64,000 nucleotides of DNA from Charina bottae (GCA_023362775.1 JALMGJ010000029.1:1206001-1270000), one strand, 5' to 3'; positions 11,095 to 21,541 are shown, counted from the stretch's first letter. Made by a program: numbers and translations. The notes: a model not told the origin generated them from the letters alone.

Positions 11095-11252
11095 CCGGAC
11101 GAAGCGGGCGCGCGGGTGCGCGGGCGTGCTTCGCCGCGGGAACTTTCAAAAACGGGACAAAACGGATATTTTTCTTAAAACGATGGGACGGTCGGGAATT
11201 GTTTAAAAAACGGGACTGTCCCGTTCAAAACGGGACATATGGTCAGCCTACT
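11095..11252 (-). mobile_element. Probable nonautonomous DNA transposon fragment (GACCATATGTCCCG end)
   Basis: On the minus strand it begins GGCTGACCATATGTCCCG, followed by CGGGACAGTCCCG, and grows CpG-rich towards 11.1 kb. This end sequence is typical of a widespread vertebrate DNA transposon repeat. Superfamily not assigned. Confidence 0.45.
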
Positions 11253-12240
11253 TTTGCCCCCGTGCTCGGCCCAAAAGTGTTTCATCTTCCTTCGATGTTA
11301 ATCCTAGGACGGCCTCTGCCGTCGTCCCTGAAGGCGCAGGACCCACCCATTTCTAGCTCCCCTTTCTCCTCCCCGCTGGCAACACAGAAGTCTAAGGGTT
11401 GCCACAGGACTGACTCCGGAATCACAAAGCGGCTGGAAGTTGGCCGCTGCCAGCTTCACCATCTGCTGCCCGAGACGGCCCCTTCGCACCGTCTGATGAC
11501 AGAGCTGGCTGAACGCGATGTGAACGCCCGCACCTCTCGAGGCTGAGCGTAGTCGCTGCGTAGGTCTCAGGAAGGCCCCTGGGGGGTGGACAAACCCCAC
11601 CCCCGTGGCTGCCCTGGAAAGTGTCAGGGTGCACTTGCTGAGAAGCTGGGAAGCATACGCCTGCAGCTGCTAAAGCAGGCCTGGGTCAGACCCAGTCTTG
11701 GGCGCCGGCCTTGTTGTGACAGAGGCACACGGGAACCATCGCGCTTAGCGAGGCGTCTCTGCCGGCTGTCTGGTCATCATCGTATGCCAACAGAAGGAGA
11801 AGCTCAGCTGTGACATGCCTGGCGGGATCTGCCAGCATGTGTCTATCGAGCTAAACAGGCTAATTAATTAAGGTGTGGGTTTACCACCCCTTCTGATTCC
11901 TGTTTCCAGAAAGTGCATTTCTTGTCATTGTAGGAGGCTGGGTAAAGCACTAACTATATTCTAAATATAATATAAATTTAATAAAATAAAAATAAATAAA
12001 CAATTATAGAAGGTGGTTGCAGCAAAAGGCAACATCCATTTTCTCTCCTTAGGGCACCTAGCTCAAAAATCAGTCCGGAATATAATAAGGGCTTATGCAG
12101 ATCCCCCATTATAAAATGCATGCTACCTTAACCCTTAACTGAATTTTGATCACCAGTGAACCTATATTTATGGAAAGTCAAGTATGATAGCTTTAATATA
12201 TTATTAATCGTTATCAGTATTAGAATAAGCAAAAGAACCG
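11253..12240. other. Intergenic stretch, GC-rich then AT-rich
   Basis: GC-rich to about 11.8 kb with overlapping short open frames on both strands, then AT-rich. No supported gene. Confidence 0.3.
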
Positions 12241-12412
12241 TTTTTGCTGGTGGTATTATATGGCGTCATCCCTAACAGTGAGATCATTTGCATGTCTACC
12301 CGGGAAGTAAGCCTCCTTAAGTTAAACAGGGTTTACTGCAACATGCACAAAAGTGCAGCCTGGGTCCAGCCACATAGTAATTGGAGAGGATATGCTCTCC
12401 AACTGTGTAGGA

Positions 12413-12672
12413 CAGGGGTGGGCAACGTCAGGCCCATGGGCTGTATAAGGCCCGCGGGGCTCCCGCCTAAGGCCCGCGGGGCTCCTGCCCGCAAACCCTG
12501 CCCCTTCCATGTGATTGGCTCCCGCCCGCAAACCCCGCCCCCCAGTGCTTGTGATTGGCTCCCGCCCGCAAACTCTGGCCCCGGGTCCACGGAAATCCCA
12601 GAAACCTTGCCCCCCCTGCCCGGTTATAAATATCCAAATGGCCCTTGGCAGAAAAAAGGTTCCCCACCCCTG
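12413..12672. mobile_element. hAT-type nonautonomous element (CAGGGGTGGGCAAC ends)
   Basis: Starts CAGGGGTGGGCAACGTC and ends GGTTCCCCACCCCTG. A perfect 8-base duplication GTGTAGGA flanks it (12405-12412 and 12673-12680). The interior has four imperfect copies of a GCCCGCAAACCCCGCCCC-type unit. Open frames inside it are artefacts of GC-rich repeats. Confidence 0.9.
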
Positions 12673-13284
12673 GTGTAGGAGGAGATCCATGTTAGTTTAC
12701 ATTGGCCCAAAATCAGGAATGGAGGAGCACCTTCTCCGACTAACACGTTTTATGCAAAGGGAGAAACTTCCTGCACTCAGGGATTTTTTTTGCCCTTATT
12801 CAACTGGCTGCTTCCTTCTGCACAAGCCCTCGGGGCTAGTGTGCAAACCGCGTGCGCTTCCTCCCTGCGCCTTTGTGCAAAGAGTGTTAACACGCAGGGG
12901 GAGACCCTGACATTTGGGAGAATGCTCTAACCCAGCGTTTTTCAAACTTGGCAGCTGGAAAAACACTGACCGAACCAAAACGGGGACTGCTTCTGCAACC
13001 AGCGTGCAAGGCGCGCTCGCTCGAGAGTTCCCGTGAAAGCCTCCCGACTCGCTCCCGGGCTACCAGCGCGCACGGGGTACTTTGCACACAGCGGCCCTGA
13101 TCCCCCGATTTGCACGCGGGGGCCTTGCAGGCTTTACTTAGGCGCAAACCCCCTCGAGCAGGGAAGGATGCCGAGGGTGCAGGGCGGAAAGGGAGGGAAG
13201 CCCTGCATTGACCTTCAGGAAGCGTCCGCCCTGCTCGACGGGGTTGGATGGGACCGGCGCGAAGGCTTTCCAGCCACTTGAGCG

Positions 13285-13289
13285 CCAAT
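13285..13289 (+). promoter_or_regulatory. CCAAT box
   Basis: GCGCCAATTG within the CpG island, 14 bases before the X-box; NF-Y type site. Confidence 0.45.
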
Positions 13290-13303
13290 TGTCGTGAGTC
13301 ACT

Positions 13304-13316
13304 GTTGCTAGGTAAC
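13304..13316. promoter_or_regulatory. RFX X-box
   Basis: GTTGCTAGGTAAC fits the RFX consensus of two inverted half-sites (GTYNCY and RGNAAC) with a one-base spacer. RFX2/RFX3 drive ciliary and sperm-axoneme genes through such boxes in promoters. EFCAB6 is an axonemal protein, so the site fits the gene. Position relative to the transcription start is unknown. Confidence 0.6.
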
Positions 13317-13331
13317 TGCGCGGCACCCGGG

Positions 13332-13336
13332 CCAAT
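13332..13336 (+). promoter_or_regulatory. CCAAT box
   Basis: GGGCCAATCGGA, a strong NF-Y-type match, 15 bases after the X-box. X-box plus CCAAT is a common promoter pairing. Confidence 0.5.
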
Positions 13337-13809
13337 CGGAAGCCGCCCCGCGTTGCTGGGGCTACAGCGTCTCGGCAACGCAGCTTTCGGGCAGCGAAGC
13401 CGCGAAGTGCAACTTTGCAAGCGGCGAGAGGGACCAGGCGCGTCCCGAGCATCCCTGTCCTCCCCCGCCCGCGCCGCCTGCTCGCGGCGGGGCCCGCTTC
13501 CCTGCTCCAGCCCGGGCATCGCTGCGCAGCGGTCCGCAGACAATGACGTCCCAGGACGGAGGAGAAGAGCAGCACGGTTGGTTCCTTCTGCGTCGGGAAA
13601 ACAGCTAGAGAGTTTCCTTTTCTTTTTAAGTGCAAAGAGATGCGGGGAGCTTGTTGGAAGAATTAGCCACGCGCTGCGCAGAAGCAGCTCCCTCGACGTT
13701 CTCGACGTTAGCCTGAGAGAGTAGGATTGGCCGTCCAGCAATGCCCAGGAATTTGATCCCACCCTTCCAAGGCAGCGTTAATTCTGCGTAATATCACATT
13801 GTCTCGAGG

Positions 13810-14180
13810 TATGATTGTCACGGATTGTATTTGCACAGTTGCCTAGTGAACAGAGTTAATCTGCTTCCTGAGTCTATGCAACCTACATTGGCTTAAGTAA
13901 ACAAAAAAGTGGGGTATCCATGTAATAAGTAGGTAAGTAATAAGCAAATGCACTGAACCATAAACTAACCAGGCAAGCCAACCAAGCAGGAAGAACACAC
14001 CAAGCTATACAAACAACCACAACCTATAGTTAAAACTACCCACCTCCAGCATGCTGTGCAAATATTCTCCCAGAGAGGCTAACTTCGGAGGGAGCACATT
14101 TACATCAGGGTTACCAGTATTTCCAGTGGCTGTAACAATTGCAATTTTAATAGTGGCCTGAGCAAGATATACTAATCATC
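13810..14180. other. Probable first intron of EFCAB6, unique DNA
   Basis: No gene or named repeat between the CpG island and the microsatellite at 14.2 kb. Confidence 0.3.
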
Positions 14181-14184
14181 TATC

Positions 14185-14249
14185 TGTCTGTCTGTCTGTC
14201 TATCAACTTCTATCATGTATGTATGTATGTATGTATGTATGTATGTATG

Positions 14250-14296
<47 letters not shown>

Positions 14297-14297
14297 T
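14185..14297 (+). repeat. (CTGT)n(GTAT)n(CTAT)n compound microsatellite
   Basis: Tetranucleotide runs immediately before the truncated 5' end of a Bov-B LINE. CTAT repeats resume directly after that LINE at 16937-16979, so the LINE seems to have landed in this microsatellite. Confidence 0.92.
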
Positions 14298-14338
14298 TTT
14301 GTCAAGAGAACACGCTGGTGATAGCAAACACTCTTTTC

Positions 14339-15112
14339 CAACAACACAAGAGATGACTCTACACATGGACATCACCAGATGGTCAATACCGAAATCAGAT
14401 TGATTATATACTTTGCAGCCAAACATGGAGAAGCTCTATACAATCAGCAAAAACAAGACCTGGAGCTGACTGTGGCTCAGATCATGAGCTTCTTATTGCA
14501 AAATTTAGGCTTAGATTGAAGAACGTAGAGAAAACCACTAGACCACTCAGGTATGACCTAAATCATATCCCTTATGAATATACAGTGGAGTTGAGGAGTA
14601 GATTTAAAGGATTAGACCTGGTAGACAGAGTGCCTGAAGAACTATGGTTGGAGGTTCATAACATTGTACAGGAGGCAGCAACTAAAACCATCCCAAAGAA
14701 AAAGAAATGCAAGAAAGCAAAGTGGCTGACTGATGAAGCTTTACAAATAGCTGAGGAAAGAAGGGAAGCAAAAGGCAAGGGAGAAAGCGAAAGATATAAA
14801 CAACTGAATGCAGAATTCCAGAGAATAGCAAGGAGAGATAAGAAGGCCTTCTTAAATGAACAATGCAAAGAAATCGAGGAAAACAATAGAATGGGGAAGA
14901 CTAGAGATCTCTTCAAGAAAATCGGAGATATCAAGGGAACGTTTTGTGCAAAGATGGGCATGATAAAGGACAAAAAAGGCAGGGACCTAACAGAAGCAGA
15001 AGAGATTAAGAAGAGGTGGCAAGAATACACAGAAGAACTATACAAGAAAGATCTTAATATCCCTGATAAATACGATGGTGTGGTCACTGACCTTGAGCCG
15101 GACATCCTAGAA
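14339..15112 (+). pseudogene. Bov-B ORF2 fragment: end of endonuclease and linker
   Basis: Open frame (first Met codon at 14516, but similarity begins before it) encoding the end of an apurinic-type endonuclease with an SDHELLIAKF motif. A Lys/Glu-rich linker ending in DLTEAEEIKKRWQEYTEELY follows. It matches the minus-strand Bov-B at 45-48 kb block for block. The reading is cut off at 15112 by the hAT-type insertion. Confidence 0.9.
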
Positions 15113-15414
15113 CAGGGCTTTCCAAAGTGCCGCCGCTGGCGACACACCAGCGGCGTCGGCGTCGGGGGGGGCGTGCACACGGTGGCGGAGCGGGGGAGTG
15201 TGCGGCGGCGCGCGCGTGCACGGTGGCGGCGCGGGGGGGCGTGCGGCGGTGTGCGTGTGCACGGCGGCGGCGGCAGCCTCCACTAAAACGCGGAAACTGA
15301 TACCGCGCCGCCGCCGTGCACGCGTGCGCCGCCGCTTCCGGGTGGTGTGGCGACACACCGCGCTGTGTGTGGCGACACACTTTTGTGTCGCGACACACAG
15401 TTTGGAAAGCTCTG
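15113..15414. mobile_element. hAT-type nonautonomous element, CpG-rich, inside Bov-B
   Basis: Ends CAGGGCTTTCCAAA and TTTGGAAAGCTCTG match those of the elements at 8.6, 33.9 and 57.9 kb. Flanks TCCTAGAA and TCCCAGAG agree at 6 of 8 bases. The interior differs from its relatives: GCGGCG/GTGCACGG-rich, then GTGTCGCGACACAC at the right end. Insertion plus duplication is 310 bases, shifting the host ORF by one frame. Confidence 0.85.
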
Positions 15415-16919
15415 TCCCAGAGAGTGAAGTCAAGTGGGCCTTAGGAAGCATTACTAACAACAAAGCTAGCGGAGAAGACAGTATCCCAGCTGAGCTATTT
15501 AAAATCCTAAAAGATGATGCTGTTAAAGTGCTGCACTCAATATGCCAACAAATGTGGAAAACTCAACAGTGGCCACAGGATTGGAAAAGGTCAGTTTACG
15601 TTCCAATTCCAAAGAAGGGCAATGCCAAAGAATGTTCAAACTACCGTACAATTGTGCTCATTTCACATGCTAGCAAGGTTATGCTCAAAATCCTACAGGC
15701 TAGGCTTCAGCAGCATGTGAACCGAGAACTACCAGAAGTGCAAGCTGGGTTTCGAAGAGGCAGAGGAACTAGAGATCAGATTGCCAACATTCGCTGGATC
15801 ATGGAAAAAGCAAGAGAGTTCCAGAAAAACATCTACTTCTGCTTCATTGACTACGCTAAAGCCTTTGATTGTGTGGATCACAACAAACTGTGGCAAACTC
15901 TTAAAGAGATGGGAGTACCAGACCACCTTACCTGTTTCCTGAGAAACCTGTATGCGGGTCAAGAAGCAACAGTTAGAACCGGACATGGAACAACCGATTG
16001 GTTCAAAATTGGGAAAGGAGTACGACAAGGCTGTATATTATCACCCTGCTTATTTAACTTATATGCAGAGTACATCATGAGAAATGCCGGGCTGGATGAA
16101 TCACAAGCCGGAGTTAAGATTGCCGGGAGAAATATCAACAACCTCAGATATGCAGACGATACCACCCTAATGGCAGAAAGTGAAGAGGAACTAAAGAGCC
16201 TCTTGATGAGGGTGAAAGAGGAGAGTGCAAAAGCTGGCTTGAAACTCAACATTAAAAAAACCCAGATCATGGCATCTGGTCCCATCACTTCCTGGCAAGT
16301 AGAAGGGGAAGAAATGGAAGCAGTGACAGATTTTATTTTCTTGGGCTCCATGATCACCGCAGACGGTGACTGCAGCCATGAAATTAAAAGACGCTTGCTC
16401 CTTGGGAGGAAAGCTATGGCAAACCTAGACAGCATATTAAAAAGCAGAGACATCACCTTGCCGACAAAGGTCCGTATAGTTAAAGCTATGGTTTTTCCAG
16501 TAGTAATGTATGGCTGTGAGAGTTGGACCATAAGGAAGGCTGAGCGCCGAAGAATTGATGCTTTCGAACTGTGGTGCTGGAGAAGACTGTTGAGAGTCCC
16601 TTGGACTGCAAGGAGGTCAAATCAGTCGATCCTAAAGGAAATCAGCCCTAACTCCTCATTGGAAGGACAGATGCTGAAGCTGAAGCTCAAATACTTTGGC
16701 CACCTAATGCAAAGAGAGGACTCACTGGAAAAGACCCTGATGCTGGGAAAGACTGAGGGCAAAAGGAGAAGGGGACGGCAGAGGATGAGATGGTTAGATA
16801 GCATCACCGATGTAATGAACATGAACTTGAGTAAACTCCGGGAGACAGTGGAGGACAGGAAGGCCTGGCGTGCTATGGTCCATGGGGTCACGAAGAGTCG
16901 GACACGACTAAACGACTGA
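15415..16919 (+). pseudogene. Bov-B reverse transcriptase segment
   Basis: About 500 residues of non-LTR reverse transcriptase open to the natural stop at 16917-16919. Motifs in order: KKGNAKECSNYRTI, GFRRGRGTRDQI, FIDYAKAFDCVDH, GVRQGCILSPCLFNLY and the catalytic RYADDTTLM (near 16150). The C-terminal CESWTIRKAERRRIDAFE and TKSRTRLND blocks follow. The core residues are present, but the protein is separated from its endonuclease by the insertion, so autonomous activity is not expected. Confidence 0.93.
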
Positions 16920-16936
16920 ACAACAACAACAACAAC

Positions 16937-16979
16937 ATCTATCTATATCTATCTATCTATCTATCTATCTATCATCTAT
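16937..16979 (+). repeat. (CTAT)n microsatellite
   Basis: CTAT repeats directly after the Bov-B tail; pairs with the CTAT run before the element. Confidence 0.9.
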
Positions 16980-17171
16980 TGTTGCTGATTGAGTTCCATT
17001 TAATTTAATAAGCTGTAAATACATAAAAAGTTTTCTGCTTTACCTTGTTCCCAATCATATTTACTCTATATTGCTTTCTACAATATTTATATCCCACTTT
17101 TGAATTAAAAATGGCATCTAGTCAGCTTACAATATTATTAAATAAAAATAACATCATATAATAACTATTAT

Positions 17172-17402
17172 TTTTTTCCATCCATTCAATCGTGTCCGAT
17201 TCTCGGAGGCTGCCTGGACAAGTCCCTGCAGTTTTCTTGGCAAGGTTTTTCAGAAGCAGTTTGTCGTTGCCTCCTCCCTAGGGCTGAGAGAAAGTGACTG
17301 GCTCAAGGTCACCCAGCTGGCTTTGTGCCCAAGGCAAGACTAGAACTCTCAATCTCTCAGTTTCTAGCCTGGTGCCTTAATCACAACACCAAAGTGGCTC
17401 TA
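17172..17402 (-). mobile_element. tRNA-derived SINE with Bov-B-like tail (MIR-like head), one head unit
   Basis: On the minus strand: tRNA-like head (degenerate A- and B-boxes), a CTGGGTGACCTTGAGCCAGTCACT core, then AAACTGCAGGGACTTGTCCAG. The tail GAGAATCGGACACGATTGAATGGATGG resembles Bov-B. A single head unit is present, unlike the amplified copies at 22.6 and 26.4 kb. Confidence 0.75.
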
Positions 17403-17462
17403 CATAATATCTATAATTTAATTCTAAATTAAATATGTAGTATATGTACGTTACATGTATGT

Positions 17463-17545
17463 ATGTATTTTTTATTTATTTGTCAAATTTATCACTGCCC
17501 ATCTCTACAAAGTAGACTCTGGGCGGTTTACAATAAAATATTAAA
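17463..17545. repeat. GCCCATCT...CTCTGGGCGGTTTACAA interspersed repeat fragment
   Basis: TATTTATTTGTCAAATTTATCACTGCCCATCT, then GACTCTGGGCGGTTTACAA, is a block seen again near 27.7, 42.85 and 57.65 kb. Probably the end of a SINE or L2-type LINE. Confidence 0.55.
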
Positions 17546-17662
17546 ACTAAAAACCTATAAATCTTAAAATACATCCAATAATAAATAGTAAAAATCCAAA
17601 TGATGGTAAGATCTTAAAAGGATGACACCACTAAGCCAACCACCCCAAGGATATACCTGTAT

Positions 17663-17930
17663 GATCGGAAGATTGCACGTTCGGAGGTTCGAATCCCTAG
17701 TCTCGCGTGACGGAGTGAGCTCCCGCACTCGCCCCAGCTCTTGCCAACCTAGCAATTCGAAAGCACGCAAATGCAAGGAGATGAATAGGTACCACTTCGG
17801 CGGGAAGGTAACAGCGACCATGGAAGCGTCTTCGGACAGCGCTGGCTCTTCGGCTAACAAACGGAGATGAGCACTGGCCCCTAGAGTCGGACACGGCTGC
17901 ACAAATGTGCGGGGGGAACCTTTACCTTTA
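17663..17930 (+). mobile_element. Sauria-type SINE, 5'-truncated
   Basis: Starts within the head at GATCGGAAGATTGC, keeps the B-box GGTTCGAATCC and the Bov-B-like tail, and ends AACCTTTACCTTTA. Confidence 0.9.
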
Positions 17931-18018
17931 TATACCTGTATGTATGTATGTATGTGTATATATATATACATACATACATACATGTACTGTATGTGTGTGT
18001 GTGTGTATGTATGTGTAT

Positions 18019-18084
<66 letters not shown>
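17931..18084 (+). repeat. Compound TATG / GT / AC / AT microsatellite
   Basis: Runs of TATG, GT, AC and finally about 16 AT units, directly after a SINE tail. Microsatellites often grow from SINE 3' ends. Confidence 0.93.
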
Positions 18085-18088
<4 letters not shown>

Positions 18089-18089
18089 A

Positions 18090-18481
18090 TTCTATGAGCC
18101 AGCTTTATGAATAACAATAATAATAATATAGACAAACTTGCTTTTTACCAACAGTTGTTACGTTAGTCCCGTCCCCCCCCCCCCCGACCCCAACTTCTCC
18201 ATCAATTTCATTGATTCTTAACTCCTCTCCCTGTATCCAAAACTAAGTAATGCTGGAATTGTCTGCTCTCTCTTTTCAGTCGTCTTTAGCTTCAGAAGTG
18301 GATGGTGCTGAGCAGGAAGCAGATCCGCCTTGGTCCCTGATGTGGCTGCTGTCCCCTGTCATGCACCTTCCCGGGTGGCCTTTTCTTGTTCTTTAAAATT
18401 AAGCAAAATCCCACTAACTCTGGGAAAGCTCTAGGATCTATTTGTCTCACTGCCAACACTAAACTCTCCTCTGGCTTAGAA

Positions 18482-18484
<3 letters not shown>
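18090..18484. other. Intronic or intergenic stretch, nothing recognised
   Basis: Contains a poly-C run at about 18173-18185; no gene or named repeat. Confidence 0.35.
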
Positions 18485-18542
<58 letters not shown>

Positions 18543-18558
18543 TTCTTTCTTTCTTTTC
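18485..18558 (+). repeat. (CT)n then (CTTT)n microsatellite
   Basis: About 27 CT units followed by TTCTTTCTTTCTTTCTTT. Confidence 0.93.
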
Positions 18559-18721
18559 TAAGGTAACATGACTCGGGTGGAACAGGGGAGAGATTCAGAG
18601 CAGCACAGTCACTTGGCTAACACATAAACAAAGAAACAAAGAGTTTAATTAAGTAACTAAAAAGCAGTTTTAAAAGAATCCCATTTTTTTCCTGCAAAGT
18701 ATCCCATCAATACTTACCTAG

Positions 18722-19020
18722 TAAAGGTAAAGGTTCCCCCCGTACATTTGTGCAGTCGTGTCCGACTCTAGGGGCCGGTGCTCATCTCCGTTTGTTAGCC
18801 GAAGAGCCAGCGCTGTCCGAAGACGCTTCCGTGGTCATGTGGCCGGCATGATGCACGCGGAACGCAGTTACCTTCCCACCGAAGTGGTACCTATTCATCT
18901 ACTTGCATTTGCACGCTTTCGAATTGCTAGGTTGGCAAGAGCTGGGGCGAGTGCGGGAGCTCACTCCGTCACGCGGGGCTAGGGATTCGAACCTCCGAAC
19001 TTGCGATCGACAAGCCTGGC
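18722..19020 (-). mobile_element. Sauria-type SINE, truncated in the head
   Basis: Minus-strand copy: AAAGGTAAAGGTTCCCCCCG tail end at 18722, Bov-B-like block, then head to GATCGACAAGCCTGGC, lacking the first 25 or so bases of the head. Confidence 0.9.
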
Positions 19021-19154
19021 ATCCAATGGTCGCTAGCAAGAGAATCCAAAATGTCATTCTCCAAGCTTGTGAAAGTAACCAATTGTTCAATTTCTGTGAC
19101 CTAATCACATTTCCAGGGGCATCTGGAGGGGGGTCAGACAAGTCAAGTTGGCAT

Positions 19155-19222
19155 CTGCGACTGCATGACTGAAGTTTGGTCCCTGGGCGCCATCTTGACT
19201 TTTTGAACCGCCCCTTTGGGGG
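19155..19222 (-). repeat. Short dispersed CAAGATGGC repeat (fragment)
   Basis: CCTGGGCGCCATCTTGACTTTTTGAACC matches the right arm of the palindromic family. Confidence 0.45.
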
Positions 19223-19229
19223 CTGCTAC

Positions 19230-20670
19230 CCTCTCCCTTCCAGCGAGTTTTTGTGAGCATCTTGTTTTGTACTGCCAGGAGCTCGGCAGTGTCCTCAGGC
19301 CAGGACGTTCCTCAGCCTCAGCTACTTGCAGGCACATCTTCAAAAAAGGTCCTTCTAGGAACAGACGGAGGGACCCATTCCCCGAGAAGCGGGGTCTCCC
19401 TTTGCGGGATGGGTTCGAGCTGAGCCTGGACAGCCGCCAGCTGGGGCTGCTTTAATTTGGATTCCTGCTCTGGGCAGGGGGACCTCAGGGGCGGCTTCCA
19501 GCTCAGGGATTCTTACGGGAAATCCATAAATGTTCCTCTTTGAATGGAAAGATGGATAAACGTTTAATAAATAAACACGGGATAATGGTTGAATGGCAGT
19601 GAGTTTGACGGTCTACCATGTGTGGGTGAAATCAATACGTCTTTTATAGAGATAAAAATAACTGTTTGTTCCAGAGCTGTAGCTACCTATCTATCATGGA
19701 GGGTTGCACTGGAAAATTGTATCTGTGATAGACCAGTTCATTCTAAAACGTCAGTAGTATGTTTTGGAGGTTCATAAATTTGCAGAGGAAGAGTTTATGA
19801 CACGTGGATATTTGCAGAGCATCACTGCAATGAAGCTGCTGAGAAACGTTTTCAGTATGAAGCTCTCAGAGTGAGGCACCCAAGGACATTTTTGGGAATC
19901 CTGCATGTGCTGGATTCATGATAGACACCTTAAAGGGATAGACACTGATACCGCTTTGAGGGTAGAATGTCTGAAAAACTCTGCCTTGTAACAGGATGAT
20001 CTGGTCCAGTAAGATTACTGTGTGACTTATATTTTAGCTACCATAAATGGAAAGGGGGTCAGGCAGTCCTTGCTAGAGACAGAAAGAAAGAATGAAAAAG
20101 CAGGTATGATATCCTGATCAAAAGAAGCTAAACTGAATTGAACATAAAAGGTTTACTTTAAAAAAACCCAAACTATCTTCTGATATACTGTATGTTCAGA
20201 GAAATAGATAAATTTAGTAGCAGGCTGTGAAATCCTAAGTTTCATAACAAGTGGTGTTGTTTTTAAAAAACTACTTTTGGTCCATTCAAAATCACTCTCC
20301 ATCTGCTATTTCAACCAGAGGAATAGGTTTATGGCGTTTTCCTGCACATTTCCCCTAAGATACCGCTAGGGTGGCCTGGGTGGTTTTCCATGAAAAGACG
20401 GGAATTAGAGAAGGAGTGGAACAGCGTCTGCTGGCCCATCTTTTTCCCTCTTGTGCAGAGGCTGCTCTGGTGTGGGGGAAACCTTTATGAGGGTCGCCAA
20501 AGGTGCCACTTGAACCGATCCACCTGCACCATCGTAGGTTTGCAGACTTCTACCCTGGCACGAAGCGCTGCAGCCCTGGGTCTCTGTCGGCGTCAGTTTG
20601 AGGCCAACAACAACTTTTCTGTTGCAGCCCCTGCACTTCAGAACTCTCTGTCCCCAGACGTTTGTGTCTC
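19230..20670. other. Stretch without recognised gene
   Basis: GC-rich to about 19.5 kb, then AT-rich; short open frames only. It lies between the putative promoter and the first coding exon, so it would be EFCAB6 intron 1 if the CpG island is the promoter. Confidence 0.3.
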
Positions 20671-20673
20671 TAG

Positions 20674-21006
20674 GTAAAGGTAAAGGTTCCCCCCTCAAAT
20701 TTGTGCAGTCGTGTCCAACTTTAGGGGCCGGTGCTCATCTCGGTTTGTTAGCCGAAGAGCCAGCGCTGTCCAAAGACGCTTCCATGGTCATGTGGCCGCA
20801 TGACGCACGCGGAACGCTGTTACCTTCCCACCAAAGTGGTACCTATTCATCTACTCGCATTTGCATGCTTTCGAATTGCTAGGTTGGCAAGAGCTGGGGC
20901 GAGTGCGGGAGCTCACTCCGTCATGCGGGGCTAGGGTCTTGAACCTCTGAACTTGCGACCTTCCGATCGACAAGCCTGGCGTCTTACCCGCTGAACCACC
21001 ATGCCC
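20674..21006 (-). mobile_element. Sauria-type SINE, full length
   Basis: Minus-strand copy from TAAAGGTAAAGGTTCCCC to the head GGTGGTTCAGCGGG. The B-box is slightly mutated (GGTTCAAGACC). Confidence 0.9.
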
Positions 21007-21067
21007 CTGTCTCTACCAGGGGGTTAAAACCACCCTGTTCCTGTTTACCAGAGCTGAATGCTTAGTG

Positions 21068-21375
21068 CAGCCTTTCTCAGATTTTTGACCCTGGAGGAAC
21101 CCTTGAAATATTTTTCAGGCCTGGGGGAACCCCTGCACATTCAGGCCCAAATACAGGCCAGAAGTTACAAAATTATTCTATTTGTTTCATGGGTAGGCCT
21201 GTATAGATGCAGTAACAGTGTTCTTCAACTAAAATAAAGAATGAACCTTGCCTCTTTAATGTAAAGTTGCCTGAATTTGAAATAATTTTTTAAATAAATC
21301 ATGATCTCCCAGGGAACCCCTAGGGACCTTTTGCGGAACCCGAGGGTGCCACGGAACCCTGGTTGAGAAACCCTG
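21068..21375. mobile_element. hAT-type nonautonomous element (CAGNNTTTCTCA ends)
   Basis: Starts CAGCCTTTCTCAGATTTTTGACC and ends CCTGGTTGAGAAACCCTG. Flanks GCTTAGTG and ACTTAGTG agree at 7 of 8 bases, typical of hAT. A relative in the opposite orientation starts at 22253. Confidence 0.8.
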
Positions 21376-21491
21376 ACTTAGTGGCTTTCATCTTCGGTGG
21401 CTTGCTTAATTTCCTCAGCTGGGTCTATGTCTTTCCCCTGTTGCATGCTGCCAGAGCCTCTGCACAAGGTGGATTTCACTGCTGTAAATCA

Positions 21492-21492
<1 letters not shown>

Positions 21493-21541
<49 letters not shown>
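21493..21541 (+). repeat. (AAT)n microsatellite
   Basis: About 16 AAT units; long Asn or Ile runs in open frames here are artefacts. Confidence 0.95.

Larger units (their letters stand above)
12820..13750. promoter_or_regulatory. EFCAB6: CpG island, probable EFCAB6 promoter
   Basis: A dense run of CG dinucleotides in an otherwise AT-rich, CpG-poor window marks an unmethylated vertebrate promoter. It lies about 8 kb upstream of the exon holding the EFCAB6 start codon, which itself begins with an acceptor and so needs an upstream exon. The island holds an RFX X-box, two CCAAT boxes and a TGACGTC half CRE-like site (13544-13550). No TATA box is obvious. GAG|GTATGA at 13808/13809 is one possible donor for the non-coding first exon. 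It could also serve an antisense transcript. Confidence 0.65.
14298..16936 (+). mobile_element. RTE/Bov-B LINE, 5'-truncated, split by a hAT-type element
   Basis: Retains the C-terminal endonuclease (SDHELL near 14485), the linker, reverse transcriptase and the 3' end GAGTCGGACACGACTAAACGACTGAACAACAAC. Its 5' part is missing. Target-primed reverse transcription of its own RNA is the family mechanism. A 302-base element interrupts it at 15113-15414; either side of that the reading frame is open. The TSD-corrected frame is continuous, so damage before that insertion was slight. Confidence 0.95.

Noticed and set aside
1..12800. Search for exons of SULT4A1, the human neighbour upstream of EFCAB6
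   Set aside because: No sulfotransferase-like peptide or splice-bounded frame was found. The neighbour may lie beyond the left edge, or its 3' untranslated region may be unrecognisable here.
12933..12968. 36-base CAGCGTTTTTC...GAAAAACACTG relic in the CpG island
   Set aside because: It resembles the joined ends of the palindromic hAT MITE, but the flanks do not give a convincing duplication and the length is too small to rule out chance.
12887..13762. Minus-strand open frame of 291 codons
   Set aside because: It lies in the CpG island, where GC-rich DNA lacks stops by chance. Long frames exist there on both strands, the product is Arg/Ala/Pro-rich without any domain, and promoter function explains the region better.
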